A stretch of 64,000 nt of DNA from Gnetum montanum (lineage: Eukaryota > Streptophyta > Gnetopsida > Gnetales > Gnetaceae): positions 1-64,000 of the forward strand of contig MNCI01034933.1 of NCBI GenBank assembly GCA_015680685.1. Direction: 5' to 3'. A program made the position numbers and the translations under genes. Shown in pieces: positions 1 to 12,179 of the stretch (positions within the stretch are counted from its first letter, which is position 1; every line of letters begins with the position of its first letter). Below the pieces are notes generated by a model. The model ran no database searches and was not told the origin of the DNA. It saw only the letters and a list, made by a program, of their open reading frames with translations.

Positions 1-720
1 AACAAACCTTTAGCTTAATTGGCAAAAGAGTCATATGATGGTTCAAGAAGGCATTATATTGGGGTATAGAATATCACAAGTAGTAATTGATGTAGACCCT
101 AAAAAATAAGGGTCATCTAAGGAATTATCCACCAACCAACCATGAAAGATGTTTAGTCATTCCTTGGACATATTGGCTAGTACTAACGATTCATAGAGAA
201 TTTCTCTAAGATCATAAAACTGTTGTTTAAGCTAACAAAGAAAGATGCACCATTTGTTTGAACCACTGAATGTGAAAGAGCATTCTAGTAACTAAAGGAG
301 AAACTTATAGAAATTCTAATTCTATAGGCACTCGATTAGTCTAGATCATTTCATGTCATGACTAATGCATCAAATTATGCATTGGGAGCTATGCTTACAT
401 AGATGAATGAAAAGAAACATCCATATTATATTCACTATGTAAGCCAAAGCATTGTGGGTGCACAACTGAAATACAACACCACAGAGAAAGACTTGATGGT
501 AGTGGTGTTTGCTCTAGAGAGGTTCAGGTGTTATGTGCTTGGATACAAAGTAAGTATGGTTGAACTACCATTAAACCTAAGGTAAGTATGGTTGAATCGG
601 TTTATGGTTGCAGGCTTTGGGACGTAGCGAGGCAGTTTNTGATGGTGGATCGAAAGGGTACTAAGAATGTCGTAGCTAATCACTTGTCTCGGTTGTAATG
701 GGATAATAAGGAGAATGAAA
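1..720 (+). pseudogene. pol: Element D: RT C-terminus and RNase H remnant (Ty3/gypsy, Athila-like)
   Basis: This is decayed polyprotein that would have copied element RNA into DNA and removed the RNA strand. Bases 1-210 encode the end of RT, with the EGIILGYRIS-like connection motif, and 400-720 encode RNase H, with the HYVSQS and AEKDLM-like segments and the closing DQKG-type motif near 640-690. Frames are broken by several stops. The minus-strand copy in element C (19787-20600) is its closest relative here. Bases about 556-639, up to a single N at 639, do not match that copy, so the stretch is either a local rearrangement or a bad join. The 5' part of D lies outside the window. Confidence 0.75.
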
Positions 721-879
721 GCCCATTATTTGATCTATTTCTTGATGAACTCCTCTTTTTCAAGGCTATAATTGAAGAATTGCTTAATGAGCCTAAATGG
801 TATGATGACATTCTCACCTATCTTCTCACCCAAGAGATTCCACAAGTGTTGGACCACCAAAAGAAATAACAATTTCTTC

Positions 880-2065
880 ACTAGGTAAAATGCTTCATAG
901 AGATCAATGGACACTTCTACAATGTGTGTGCTAATGGCCTAGTTCAATGGTATGTCCCTTAGGTTGATCAACTACACATTCTCTAAGATGCTCATGAAGG
1001 TTCTTGCAGAGGCCACTATATTGGGAGATGCATGGCCATTAAGATCCTAATGGTAGGCTATTACTGGCCAATAATCTTTAGGGATGCTTACCAATATGTC
1101 CACTCTTGTAAATGCTATCAATGGGATGGGGGAATGACTACTTAAATGGAGAGACCTCAATGATGGATCTAACCACTACAACCCTTTGACATCTGAGGCA
1201 TTGATTTCATGGATTCTATCACACCCATGTCAAATGGAAAGGCTTACATCATCGTCGTAGTTGACTATTATACAAAATGGGCAGAGGCAGCAGCTGTCAT
1301 CAATTGTACATCCTCTACTGCTACTTTATTTGTACAACAAAATTTTGTAAACAAGTTTGGTATGCCACATGCATTAATATTTGATAATAGAACTCACTTT
1401 ACAGGCACTACTTTATGGAAGCTTATGCAATGCTTAGGGGTCGAGCAAAAACTCATAACACCCAACCATCCCCAAGCCAATGGTCAAGCTGAGGTTACCA
1501 ATAGGAAAATCACAAAGATAATAATGAGAACTATCAGCAAATATAGGCAATATTGGAGCATAAAACTCAATGATGCCCTCTAGGCCTACCGCTTAACATG
1601 AAAAATTTCTATAGGATATTCTCCCTATGAGTTGGTGTATAGAAAGTTACCAATACTCCCTATTCAATTTGAGCTCCATGCACTTTCAATAGCCTGTGAC
1701 CTTGATCTTGGCTTAAGTCTAGTGAAAAAAGAAAGATTAATGACTATTAACTTGCTAGACTAAAATCAATTGGTGGCCCTATCATCTAACGTGTTACACA
1801 AGGCATTCAACAAAAAGTGCCATGACCTTAGAATTAGGAAAGTTAAATTTAAACTAGGAGATAAGGTTTCCTACTAGAACCCCACACACGTACCTCAACG
1901 AACTAAGTTCCAAACATTGTGGAAAGGACCTTATATAATTTACAAATCTTTTTCTTTTGGGGCCATGATGATCTACAAACCTAAAAGTCCAAATAAGAAA
2001 CAACTGATCAACATACAACAAGTCAAACCTTTCCATGAGTAGAAGCTAGCTAATACAACAAATAC
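880..2065 (+). pseudogene. pol: Element D: integrase
   Basis: Integrase inserts the cDNA into host chromosomes. An H2C2 zinc-finger region lies at about 930-1150 (DAHEGSC...HSCKCYQ). The catalytic core at about 1180-1590 keeps the DDE-type residues: first Asp in VVDYYTKW, second Asp in FDNRTHF and Glu in QAEVTNR. The best open segment is 1209-1583. After a stop at 1581 (a TAG where Trp or Gln is expected) the C-terminal part runs, with breaks, to about 2065. It belongs to the same family as element C, whose integrase is at 18490-19600 on the other strand. Confidence 0.85.
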
Positions 2066-3114
2066 CTCATCAAATGGACAACCATGCTCAATATTTTAGA
2101 TCTCTCCCTTCAAACTTAGTCATGGGGGAGATGAGCATCTGTGCTAACTATATAAGCATCTCCTCAATTTTCCTCTTTTTTTTACACATTTTTTTTACAT
2201 CTTGTCACTTTTACAACTTTTTGTTTTGTACATTCTTTATTTTACACCCTTTTATTTTCATGATATTAATCTTTTCTAATTTTTATTTTACACCATCATT
2301 AGTACATTTGCTATTTCTTGAATATTTTACACTTTCTTTTATTTTGGTGTGATTTTCTAACTTTTTGTTAATAAATGCTAGACCCAGTGGTAATTTGTTG
2401 CTTGATGGTGATATGTACTATTCAATTATGTGATTGTTGTGTTTGGATTCTAGCTTTGAATTTTGTTACTAATAACTAGGGCATGGTTTCTTTTTCATGA
2501 AATAGGTAGTGAGTCAACAACATGCACCCATTTACAGAATCTATGGTTTTCCTTGTTTTGGAAATGTGTAGTCTTTTTTCCATTAATAAAACTTTAATGA
2601 ACTTGTGACTTTGGTAGTTTCTAGATTTGGAAAGGATTCAAAGGTTTAAACAAGGTGTGACTTCAAGGGGATTTAGTATTCTTTGTGCCTTTCTGCTTTC
2701 TTGGGTGCATGTGTGTTTTCATGGACTTCTTACCATTCCGTGTTAATCAATAACAAGAAGTTGAATAAGTCTTTGAATGGTGTGGTTCCCATCATAACAA
2801 AAAAAAAGGGGATTGATGGGAATTCAAAGCACACCCCTTAGATAAAATAAATGGGCCACAAGCATTGGTCATGGGACTAGAAAGACATGTTATGCATGCC
2901 TGAAGGTCCCCTCTAACTAAGGCCCTTCCTCACTTTCTACTTCTCTTTTCTTCTCTAATAAGGAATGGTGGTTGTTCTGTGGGAGCACTCTTGTGTCTCT
3001 AGGGGGTGGATTGGTTTTAGAATGATGGTACGGAGTCACTAAGCATGGTTGGTTTTGGTCTAGACTAAAGATGGATTTTATTAAGTCATTTAACCATAAA
3101 ATTCACAAGGGACT

Positions 3115-3426
3115 TTATGTAATCCTAATTAGAAAATTCATTCCAGTCTTTCTCATCCATCTATGCTTTCTATGTCTCACCTCACTACCGGTTTCATGTT
3201 CTTGCTTGATGTCTTGATTTGATATGTTGAAATTCTTAGGTACTTTCTTCCAGGTTTTTGTTCTTAACTTTCTATAACCATTAATCACCCAAAATGCCCA
3301 CAGACTCCTTGGTTTGAAGCTATGCAAGGGTAATAAAAGGCATGTGCTTGCTTTGGGGAGGACCCACTTGCATATCTTTTGGTTGGGTTCGTTAAGTTCT
3401 TTACCCTTAAACATCCTCATAATCAA
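3115..3426 (-). CDS. Antisense ORF in the 3' region of element D (unrecognised)
   Basis: An open frame of 103 codons runs opposite to the element's own sense strand. It is basic and rich in Lys, Arg and Trp (for example NEPNQKICKWVLPK and WVINGYRKL). Element C has the homologous stretch at about 17030-17350 in the matching orientation, where much of the peptide is still readable but is interrupted by stops. I do not recognise a family. Retained similarity could simply reflect nucleotide homology, so coding status is uncertain. Confidence 0.3.
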   Translation of the reverse strand: MIMRMFKGKELNEPNQKICKWVLPKASTCLLLPLHSFKPRSLWAFWVINGYRKLRTKTWKKVPKNFNISNQDIKQEHETGSEVRHRKHRWMRKTGMNFLIRIT

Positions 3427-3872
3427 GTCCTTTTGTTTGCCCCATCAATGAAATCCTATTATGCATACCTTCACAATGTCCTTTGGTGAATTATTTTTAT
3501 TATTTTTGTTTTTTTTTTGTGAATTCTTTAACCCCCCTTTAAGTATGTTATCATGCTTGGAATTTTCAAAATTTGTTAATGGATCACTTGTCCATTCCAC
3601 CATATTTTTCAGCTTTCCCTGCTAACACTATTATCAAAATTCATCCATCACAATCATAACTTAGCTAAGTGTAACCACTAAAGAGAAAAGGTACTTCAAA
3701 GCTATATGTTACACATTGCATACTAATCCACAATTTTGTTGTGATTGTAGTGGGAGGCATGGATGGAATGCATGGACTAGAAGCAAGACTGCCTTAACAA
3801 AGGAAGTAGCAACAACAACACTATGTAATGAGGACTCTTCATGATCATTGAATCTACTTCCTTGCTCTTCAA

Positions 3873-3986
3873 TTGCCAGAGGAGTGGATGTTAGTTTTGT
3901 CTAGGGTGTTCAATTCTATTGTCATGAANGTTGCCAGAGGAGTGGATGTTAGTTTTGTCTAGGGTGTTCAATTCTATTGTCATGAA
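3873..3986. repeat. Perfect 56-bp direct duplication around an N (assembly artefact)
   Basis: Bases 3873-3928 and 3931-3986 are identical and flank the single N at 3929. The same pattern at 11748-11841 and 13725-13840 indicates unmerged contig ends rather than biology. Confidence 0.85.
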
Positions 3987-4161
3987 CATCCAAATTTGTA
4001 AAAGATTGTAAATCCATACACTCAGGCACTTAGAGTTTGTTTGTTCTATCTGAGTTAGTTTGCATATTAGTCAATAATCCCATACCTTCCCAATATTTTG
4101 TAAGGAACTTGTTCCTCCTCTTCTTCACTCAAGGATGAGTTTTCATTTAGTCATGGGGGTA

Positions 4162-4999
4162 TGATGAATTGTGTTTTCACATGCTCCAATATTGGAGCCT
4201 TGATATTGGATACTCAATATTAGGCCCTAAGATGCGATGTCTAATATCTAATATTGTAGGGTATATGTCAGCCTATAAATATAGTGTTTGGGCACACGAT
4301 TTTTGATCAATTTTTGTCATAGCATAGTGAAGCTCTTGCAGTTTTTTTCTCCAAAGTTAGAATATTTTTTGAGTGCCCGTAGTAGGAATTGGAGTGTGTA
4401 CAGATCTTTGTTTGAGCATTGATGTACCTAAGCATAGTAGTGTGATAGAAATAAAAACAAGCCCTTTTGATAATCCTTGCAGCATTGAGAATAGATTAAT
4501 ATTTCTTTTAATGCATTTAATATTCATGCACTTTACTTTGATGCACTTCAATTAAGCAAGTAATTTCCAATTGTTAATGAACACGAGCACAACCACTTTG
4601 AGCATATGTGTAGCACTTGGTAACCTAGCAATGCTTAATGTTTGATAACCCAACAGTGCTATATGCATTCAAGATGTGTCTGAAGAGTGGGAATGGGTAC
4701 TTGTGTTAGGCTAGCTAGGCAATAGATAAATTAGATCTTAAACTACTATACCTTTCATTCTAGTTCTAGGCAATTAAAATTATAAAATATAAAATGATAA
4801 AAATCACATACCTTAGTTTCACTTAACCATATACTCGTACCTTACAAGTGGAACTGAGAAGACAATGATCATTCCAATTAGATTTCACTTCCTTGAAACC
4901 AGTGTACTTAAGAACTTAACGTCTGCAAAGTTTGATTGGATCGTGCATTAATGCTTGTGATTTGTATGGTTGGGAGTAGGGTTACCTCATCGCTCATCA
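4162..4999 (+). repeat. 3' LTR of element D
   Basis: This 838-bp LTR begins TGATGA and ends TCATCA and is preceded by the polypurine tract tgggggta. A TATA box (cctataaatata, 4272-4283) follows a cluster of GATATTGGAT/CAATATT-type short palindromes at 4190-4260. It aligns over its length with the C LTRs at 15682-16549 and 41762-42627 (inverted) and more weakly with 13878-14728. Confidence 0.85.
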
Positions 5000-5685
5000 A
5001 CTTCTATCTAGATTTCTCCCAAGTTTCCTAGTTAAGCTCTGGGATAAGGAGGTTTTCTTAGCCATTAGACAACAATTTTTATAAGTCCTAGCATTGGATA
5101 ACCCCGCTACATGTATGACATACCTCATTAATACTTGAATGTGTATGTACATGCCTCTCTCAGTAGAGCTCAATTGGGTGATTTTGTTAGTTGGTTCTTT
5201 TGGATAGGTATATTAATTTGTGAAGTTTAAGAACTTCTTGAATGGATATAGATAATATCTCAAGTTTAATCACATTAGCAAGTATTTCCTAGACCTCCAA
5301 GCATGCTTAGAGCCCTACACAAAGGACATCAAAGGCAACTACTCCAGCATTTTTTACATCTCATCCTAATCCACATTACCCTCATCTCCCATCCCTTCAC
5401 CATCCCTAGCTAACTTAACCTCCTTATAGTAGCATCCTCCACCTCCACTCTATAAGTTACAAGTACCACACTATACTTCACACCACAACACATGACCACT
5501 CCATCTAAGAATTATACATTCTATAATAGGATAAATAATATTGAGATATAATATCATTATATCTAGAAGCAGATAAATTAGCATTACCATCATCTTCCTA
5601 ATCTTATTTTAACTAAATAACATAAACTACATGAATTCTCTTTTATCATTCACCTCTATTAAGAACTATATTCTTATCTATTTAC
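5000..5685. other. AT-rich sequence, nothing recognised
   Basis: Flank of the D LTR. I see no open frame, RNA gene or repeat structure that I can support. Confidence 0.5.
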
Positions 5686-5689
5686 AAAG

Positions 5690-5890
5690 TCTTCTTATGA
5701 TCTTTAATAGTTCTTTCTATATCTTTTTTGTCCTTCATTTTGGTGGCTTTTTTGATAAACTTATTCTTTGATCTTATTCGAAGATGACCAAACCATCTAA
5801 GATGTCATTCCTATAGCTTATTTGAAGTAGAAGTGACTTCAAGCATTCCTCTAATGTTTATATTGTTCAATTTATTTCTTTTTGTAATAT
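5690..5890 (-). pseudogene. LINE ORF2 C-terminal fragment
   Basis: On the minus strand a broken frame reads INIRGMLEVTS, then RWFGHLRIRS, followed by a Lys-rich tail. This order (N.DIR..LGV, then LRWFGH) is characteristic of the segment after the RT domain in plant non-LTR retrotransposons. Two stops lie between the motifs. Only this tail is recognisable; the RT core is not in the flanking sequence I can read. The fragment is a truncated or decayed LINE insertion. Confidence 0.55.
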
Positions 5891-6540
5891 TTAATACTTA
5901 TCTAAACATTTGCATTTTTGTGATACTTATTTATTATTCATATCCTTTTTATAGATAGCATTAAAATTTATATAAAATGACAAACTTGATTAATATCATA
6001 CAAATTTTCTATTTAGTTTTAGTGGAAACATGTTTTTTTTATTTAGTTTGGAAAATTTCCATTTTATATATTTTATTATGAGCTATTAATAAAGAGGATT
6101 TCTACACTTGCATGTGAAAAACACTCTATTATTTATATAACAGTTTTAAAATTGAGGAAAATACCCAAGCACTTTATTGTTAGTTATTAATTTTAAAGTT
6201 TAATTGATAGTTAATTATCAATTATGTAGTTTCTACTTACATTTACCTATAGTTGTTTTGACTGAGAGGCCAATTACTAGCCCTATCCAAGAGAGTCTTA
6301 CTTTATGACAGTAAAATAGTTTTATCATTGTAATAATGAGGGGAAACTCTACTAATCATAGTAAAATAATGTTATCATCGTAACGATAATGTGCATGCTA
6401 AATGCATAATACCAAAGATAACTTCCAATTCTCTTTTTGTAAATTTTCATTGATTAATGCATGTTTCTCTTTATTCAAATTTAATTTTTTTTGCCTATTA
6501 TTCCAATGTCTCTATATTCTATTCGAAAGGAAAACATAGA
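5891..6540. other. AT-rich spacer, nothing recognised
   Basis: Mostly A and T runs with imperfect short repeats (for example two related ACAGTAAAATAGTTTTATCATTGTAA-like stretches near 6310 and 6360). No coding or RNA signal that I can support. Confidence 0.4.
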
Positions 6541-6915
6541 AAAATTAAACAATTACTACTGGTGACTTTGTTTAGATGCGCTTGAAGAAGAAACAATTGA
6601 GTGGTGTCAACTTCTCCAAGTTGAAATCCAAGAAGATGGGTCCTTTTAGAATCAACGCCAAAATTAATGATACTTCTTTTGAGATTGATTTACCAAATGA
6701 TGTTGGTATGTCTTTTATGTTTAATGTTATAGATCTTGTGCATTACCATGGACTGATTGATGAGAAAACCATATAAGGTAGCATCAATGAGTTAAAGATT
6801 ACTATTGATCAATCCAAGCCTTTAGTGGAGAGGAAGGCAATCATACTAAAGAGGAGGGAAGCTTCTAGCACTCAGTGAGTGAAGAGGCATGACTACTTGA
6901 TCTATTGGGAGGATT
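6541..6915 (+). pseudogene. pol: Chromovirus integrase C-terminus and chromodomain (element G)
   Basis: Bases 6576-6776 encode the small beta-barrel that ends plant Ty3/gypsy integrases (KKMGPFRI, then IDLPNDVG and FNVIDLVHYHG). Past a stop at 6774, the same frame continues with ILKRREASSTQ and then YLIYWED at about 6845-6915, which matches the start of a chromodomain; that domain targets insertion to modified chromatin. Upstream integrase and RT are missing, so this is the 3' stub of a separate element on the plus strand. Confidence 0.65.
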
Positions 6916-9886
6916 AATCCATTGATGGTGTTGTATGAATCCATGAGACCAATCTTACCAAGTGGGGAATCACTTATAACTCTATTGTCTTATTTACATG
7001 AGTTCACTTTTGGAAGGATGGAAAAATTGGTAGTAGAACATCTTTTTCAATTTCCTTTTCTTCTTCCTACAGATGGTTTTTGTAGGTTTCAAGCTCTATG
7101 GAGATGTCTTAAGGATCAAGAAGATGACTTGTCCAAGAGTCGAATCTTCATAGAAGACTTCTTAGCTAGGTAGGAAGCATGTAGTAATTTGTGGAGACAT
7201 CTTCGACACAACTGGAACATCTTAGATGAGAGGTCTTTCACATAACGTGATGAAGACATCTCCCACATCTAGGGGATGTCTCTCCTGAAAGCTAGAATTT
7301 TGTAGGAGATGATCCATAAGGCCTTGAGAAGGAAACTTTTGAATTTAGCATTCCAAATTGGAAAACATCTGAAGAAGAGGAGAAAAAGATGGAAATAGTT
7401 GGAGATCCTCAAGTTGATATTAGAGAAAGATTTCTAGTTTTCTTGTCTTAGTTTTTACAATAAATATTAAATGTATTTCTTCATGAGATATCATGATAAG
7501 ATGATGAGATGAGAGTTGATGTATTGAGCAAGAATTGTTATGAGAGGACACTGAGTGAGTGCATAATTATGGTTGCGACTCCAAGGTCAATTGTGTGTGT
7601 TGTCCTATGTATCTCTTTTTTATTGCTTGTGTGTTGAGATATTAGTCCTAAGCTATGAAGAGATTCTCTTTTGATTGTGTCTTGCATTGAGGTCAATTGT
7701 TATGTGGTTGTAGAGCCTCATGCCTTACAACATTATTTGAGTGTGTGAGTGATTTGAATGTTATAATTTTCTTTTTATTAATTGAAGACAACTATTTTTC
7801 TTATTTATAAACATATTGAATTATCTTTTGTAATATATGGATTTATTGAGATTAAAGGTTAATTTATATTGGAATGAATCTACTCCAGAACCGAAAACTG
7901 TATCTTTCATCCTCCTAAGTATTTTTTGGTTTGTGTTAGTTTTGTTTAACAAAAATTCATAGTAGAGTTAGAAAGTCTTTTTCTCAAAATTTTATAGCAT
8001 AGATCTATTTTTGGTCTATGTTTGGAATTCAATGTTAGGAGGTAGAAGCTTTGGAGATGATGCTAGTGAGGCTATATACATGTAATGATTGTGTTAGCTA
8101 TTTGTGCATTGGTTCTGGTTCATGTGTATAACAGTGCGCATGTAGTGCAATTGTCTCCACTGAGTGCATTATAATGATTCCTAGGTGAGTTCATTTGATC
8201 CTAGATTTATATGAGTTCTTCCAAGTTCTAATGCCTAGATTTTTTTATTGGTTTGGTTAAGAGGCTTCATAGGGTTTTGCTTTAGGCATTTGAATTTGGG
8301 TTTTTGTAGTTGTGTTTTGTAGATCTGGGTTTTTATTTTAGTATCTTTGTAGCATATATTTCATTAATTCATTATCTCATTATTCATTATAATTTATGTA
8401 TTTTTGGGTATATTTTGGTGTAAATAATTTATATGATTTTAGTAGGTTATTAGTTATTGGACAACTCTAGTTTTTTATTGTATTAGTAGAAGATTTTCGT
8501 GATCTTGGTATTTCTAGAAGATTTGTACTTTAAATATTTTAGTTATATTATTCATTGATTTAGATCATGGATTTTTTATTATATTGGTAGTCAACATCCT
8601 ATTATTTTTGCACTAAAGATAGATCTATAGTTTTTGAATGCTTTCCTATTTTTTTCTATTTTATTAATGATTTTTGGTTCCCCTACCATCAATTTTAGTA
8701 GGATGCAACTACACATTATGTTTCCTTTGACCTTGTGAAAAGGTCAATGTGTTAATTGGCAATTGGTATTACCCATTAATAGCGATTATGGTAGGTTTAC
8801 AAGAGTTTGTGGGTTTGTTTTATTGGCATATGAGGATGCCATAAATTTCATCATGAGCCCTATAAAATGTCACAACTTGTTTGCATAAGTTGCAACATCC
8901 ATAATGGCTTGAGTTCAGGTTATGGCATTTGTAGTGACTTGTTTGATAGGTCTCAATGATAGGAAGTAACATTTTATAAGTGGTCCTAGATAACAATGGT
9001 ATTGAGACAAGAAAGTTGACATTGTTAGAATTTATATTTTTGTACTATAGCAGTAGTAATGATATTTTTTAGTGTTTATACTTTTTGAAGTTTGTTGGAT
9101 TAAGTTCAAGTTGTAATGCATGGTGTTGTTATTGAGCATTGTTATGATGTATTTTTGTTGGCATTATTTACTATTTGTTGGAGTTAGCACTAAGTTAAAT
9201 GGCTAATTGGTGATAGGTACCTTAGAGTATTAATGACTAACCTTCTCTAAATGCATTGTTATAACTCTTGTTGTGGGATCCATCTTGTAAGAGAGTGTGT
9301 ATGCTTGCCTACTTTGGTTTTTATTTACCTCTAGAACATTAAAGGAATGTTTGACTAATAAATAAGCCTTGTGAGCATGGTGTGGTTTTATTTGTCTTGG
9401 GATCTAGATCAAGTGCACATCCAACTTATCACATATTTTACATTAAGAATAGTGTATGTTAGTCTCCCTAATTGCTTAGTGGTGGTGATTAGATTTTATT
9501 ATAATTTATGTAATGATTCTAGTTTGAGATGTATGCATGTCTAATTAATTTTATGTGTAATTTGCATGCTAACTATTATGATTGCAAGTCGAAGTACCCC
9601 CATGCACAAGCCCATGATCCATTATCCTTATCGTCATTTCCATTAGGGGAGGTGCCAAAGGATCTCATGTAGTTTTACTAACTCATCTTATTTTAGGTTT
9701 ATATGTTGCTACTAGAGTTGTTGGGACTTGTGCTTAGAGGATCTTTAATATGATTATGATTTATATTTTTCTAGATTTTGGATATTTGATCTTTATCTTA
9801 GACTTTGTTTTTATTTATGAATTTTTGACATTATTCTTGAGGTATGGACTATGGACCTTTATGTATTGTTAGTATTAGTGCATAAT
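6916..9886. other. Unassigned AT-rich region
   Basis: About 3 kb without a gene I can support. It starts with what is probably the 3' untranslated part and LTR of element G, but I could not define ends. A cluster of AGACATCT-like motifs at 7180-7290 resembles one at 42780-42910. An 83-codon open frame at 6922-7173 has no recognisable features. The rest is low-complexity T-rich sequence. Confidence 0.4.
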
Positions 9887-10386
9887 TGTGACATCTCATT
9901 TCTAGATTTTGATGAAATATAATCATTTGTTGCATAAAATAGTTGTATCACATGAAAATAACTTGATTGCACATTTAACTTGGAAAATAATGATGAAGGG
10001 AATGTTGAATTAAAAGAAAAATAAACAACATAAACTTTATTTATGGAATAATTGGACATACTATTAATGGCCCTAGATTATATTCTTATGATACTTAGAA
10101 CATTAGAGGCAATCCAACACTGACATCATGGTTAGGCTATCAAACCAAAGGGGTGACTAGTCCCTTTGTGTCTCGCTTCACCTAGCTCTCATCAATTGTG
10201 AATCTGGCTCCACAACTCCATGCTGATACAACCTCTAAGATTGGTCTTAAATGTCATAGGATAAGTCCTTTCCTGAGGGGTATTATGAATAGATACAACT
10301 CCTCATAACAAGGCACCCCTTCTTTCAAAGGCTAATTACATGCTTAATAATATAATTTTTTCCTTAACAAGGGACGAGACATTACA
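9887..10386 (-). repeat. 3' LTR of chromovirus F
   Basis: This 500-bp segment lies just downstream of the chromodomain. In element sense it starts TGTAATGTCTC and ends GAGATGTCACA, an imperfect inverted terminal match, and is preceded by a purine-rich stretch (GAAGGGTAGAT). No second copy is in the window because the 5' part of F is missing, so the ends rest on terminal motifs only. Confidence 0.6.
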
Positions 10387-10573
10387 ATCTACCCTTCGTA
10401 AGAATCCAGCTCTTCCTCAAGCACTTCCTCTATGTCTAGCTATTCAATAATTAATTCCTTGATATTCTCTTCATTTTCATTATCATTTATACATATGAAA
10501 ACTCTGAATTAATTTCTTATTATCACTTAATAATAAATCTAATTTATGACTCAATATCATGATGATCAAAAAG

Positions 10574-12150
10574 TTAAGGATAAGTGTTGAGAATAAGCTC
10601 CCTATTTTTCCAAGTTTGTTTATCATAGTTTGACCATTTTATGAGCACTTTGCTAATGGTTTTATTATGAAGCTTCTTCATTATGTGATTCTTAATTGCA
10701 ATTAGTTTAAGATCAAAGCGAGCGTTGCATCTTAGAAGTAAGGTATTCCAATATAACATGTAAGGTACATCATTCTAATGGCACTTTTTTATGTAAACTC
10801 TTATGGAAAACACGATGAATCTTTAAATTTGCTAGAAGACTTAATTGATAGGTTACTTTACCAATTCTTTTTGAAACTTCAAAAGGTTCACAATATCTTA
10901 GGGCTAACTTAGTATATTTTCCCAACTTAAGGGAACTCCTAGTGGATTTTACTCTCAACAATACTTGATCCGAAATTTGGAATTTCTTCTTGAGGTAATG
11001 TTGATTTTCATATCCCTTATACTTATCTTGGGCTTCTTGGAAATTTTGTTTAACTCTTGTAATGATATTTTCCATGATTTTCATTTCTTATTTCTTTCAC
11101 TCTACTCTTAAAGCTAGGTCTGCCTAAGTTAGTGGTGTATGTCAATTTGTTCCATATACAACTTCAAATGGTGTTTGCTGTATGTATCCTTGATAATTAT
11201 TATTGTAGGAAAATTCAACCATATGCAAATAATTCTTCCATGTTTTTGGTCTACTTTCGATGTAGCTTCACAACATATCCTCAAGAATTCGATTGGTGCA
11301 TTCTATTTGGTCATTTGTTTTTGGATAGTATGTCATACTGAATTTTAATTATGTCCCAAGTTCCTTGAAGAAATTTCAATAGAATTTATAGATAGACTTA
11401 GGATCTCTATCAGAGGTGATTAATTTTGGACACCCACATAACTGAAATACTTCTCATATAAATTTTTGGACTACCTCTTCAATTGTGTTTGTATATTTCA
11501 AAGCTAAGAAATGAGTCATCTTTGATATTCGATCAACTACCAGAAAGATTGAGTTAATTCCTTTCTTGGTTACTAGTAGTTCCAAAATGAAATCCATGGT
11601 AACGTCTTCTCATTTCCATGTGGGATCTCCAAAGGTAATAATACTCCACTAGCTTTATTTTTTTTGGCCTTCACTCTTTGGCAAGTTGGGAATCTTTAAT
11701 ATACATGGATACATCATTCTTCATTCCAGGCCAGAAATAAAAATTTCGTATCATCACATAGGTTCTAACATATTCAGGATGCCTAGCGTATGGNTGTATC
11801 ATCACATAGGTTCTAACATATTCAGGATGCCTAGCGTATGGTAATTCATGAGCTTTGGATAATAACTTAAGTCTTCAATTTCTTTCTGGTATACATTCCC
11901 TCTATCCCTTCATCAATAGACCATTTAGGAAAAGGTGGTAACAAGGCTGAGAAGAAATATTGGTTAAAATTTTCTTGAAGTAAGGATCTTCTTTTATTTA
12001 TTCCTTGATCTCATCTTTCATAAGGGTTTTTGCAACACCAATTATCAAGTTCCACATTCGACTAAGGGTGTTAGCCACTATATTTTGTTTTCCTATAATA
12101 TATTTAATTTCAAAATCATATTCAGCCAATAATTGTACCCATCTTCATTG
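10574..12150 (-). pseudogene. pol: Chromovirus F: integrase with C-terminal chromodomain
   Basis: The chromodomain (10574-10759) contains KVLIKWSNYDKQTWKN, the typical aromatic-cage region of a retrotransposon chromodomain. Directly upstream, 10770-11084 encodes the integrase C-terminal domain (RSSLKLGKYTKLALRYCEPFEV, then YQLSLLANLKIHRVFHKS split across the frame), a good match to chromoviral integrases. The catalytic core lies within about 11100-12150 in broken frames and includes the assembly duplication at 11748-11841. The order chromodomain-LTR identifies the chromovirus lineage of Ty3/gypsy. Confidence 0.75.
11748..11841. repeat. Perfect 46-bp direct duplication around an N (assembly artefact)
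   Basis: Bases 11748-11793 and 11796-11841 are identical and are separated by the N at 11794 and one base. Confidence 0.85.
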
Positions 12151-12179
12151 TCAAGTATTCAAGATGGGTTGTCTCTATA

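Larger units (their letters stand above)
2066..4161 (+). other. Element D: 3' internal region between integrase and LTR
   Basis: About 2.1 kb follow integrase, a length typical of Athila-type elements that carry an env-like or untranslated 3' region. I see no clear sense-strand protein. A short very hydrophobic, pyrimidine-rich frame at about 2130-2352 matches its C counterpart at 18127-18363, but it is T-rich low-complexity sequence and I do not call it a gene. The region aligns with 16550-18400 of element C in inverted orientation. It ends in a polypurine stretch (tgggggta) directly before the LTR at 4162. Confidence 0.6.

Noticed and set aside
556-639. Foreign-looking stretch in the D RNase H, with AAGTATGGTTGAA repeated twice
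   Set aside because: Too short to assign and next to an N; may be a misjoin.
2074-2352. Hydrophobic frame in D (and 18127-18363 in C) as an env-like membrane protein
   Set aside because: It is translation of a T-rich low-complexity tract; no signal peptide or cysteine pattern that would support env.
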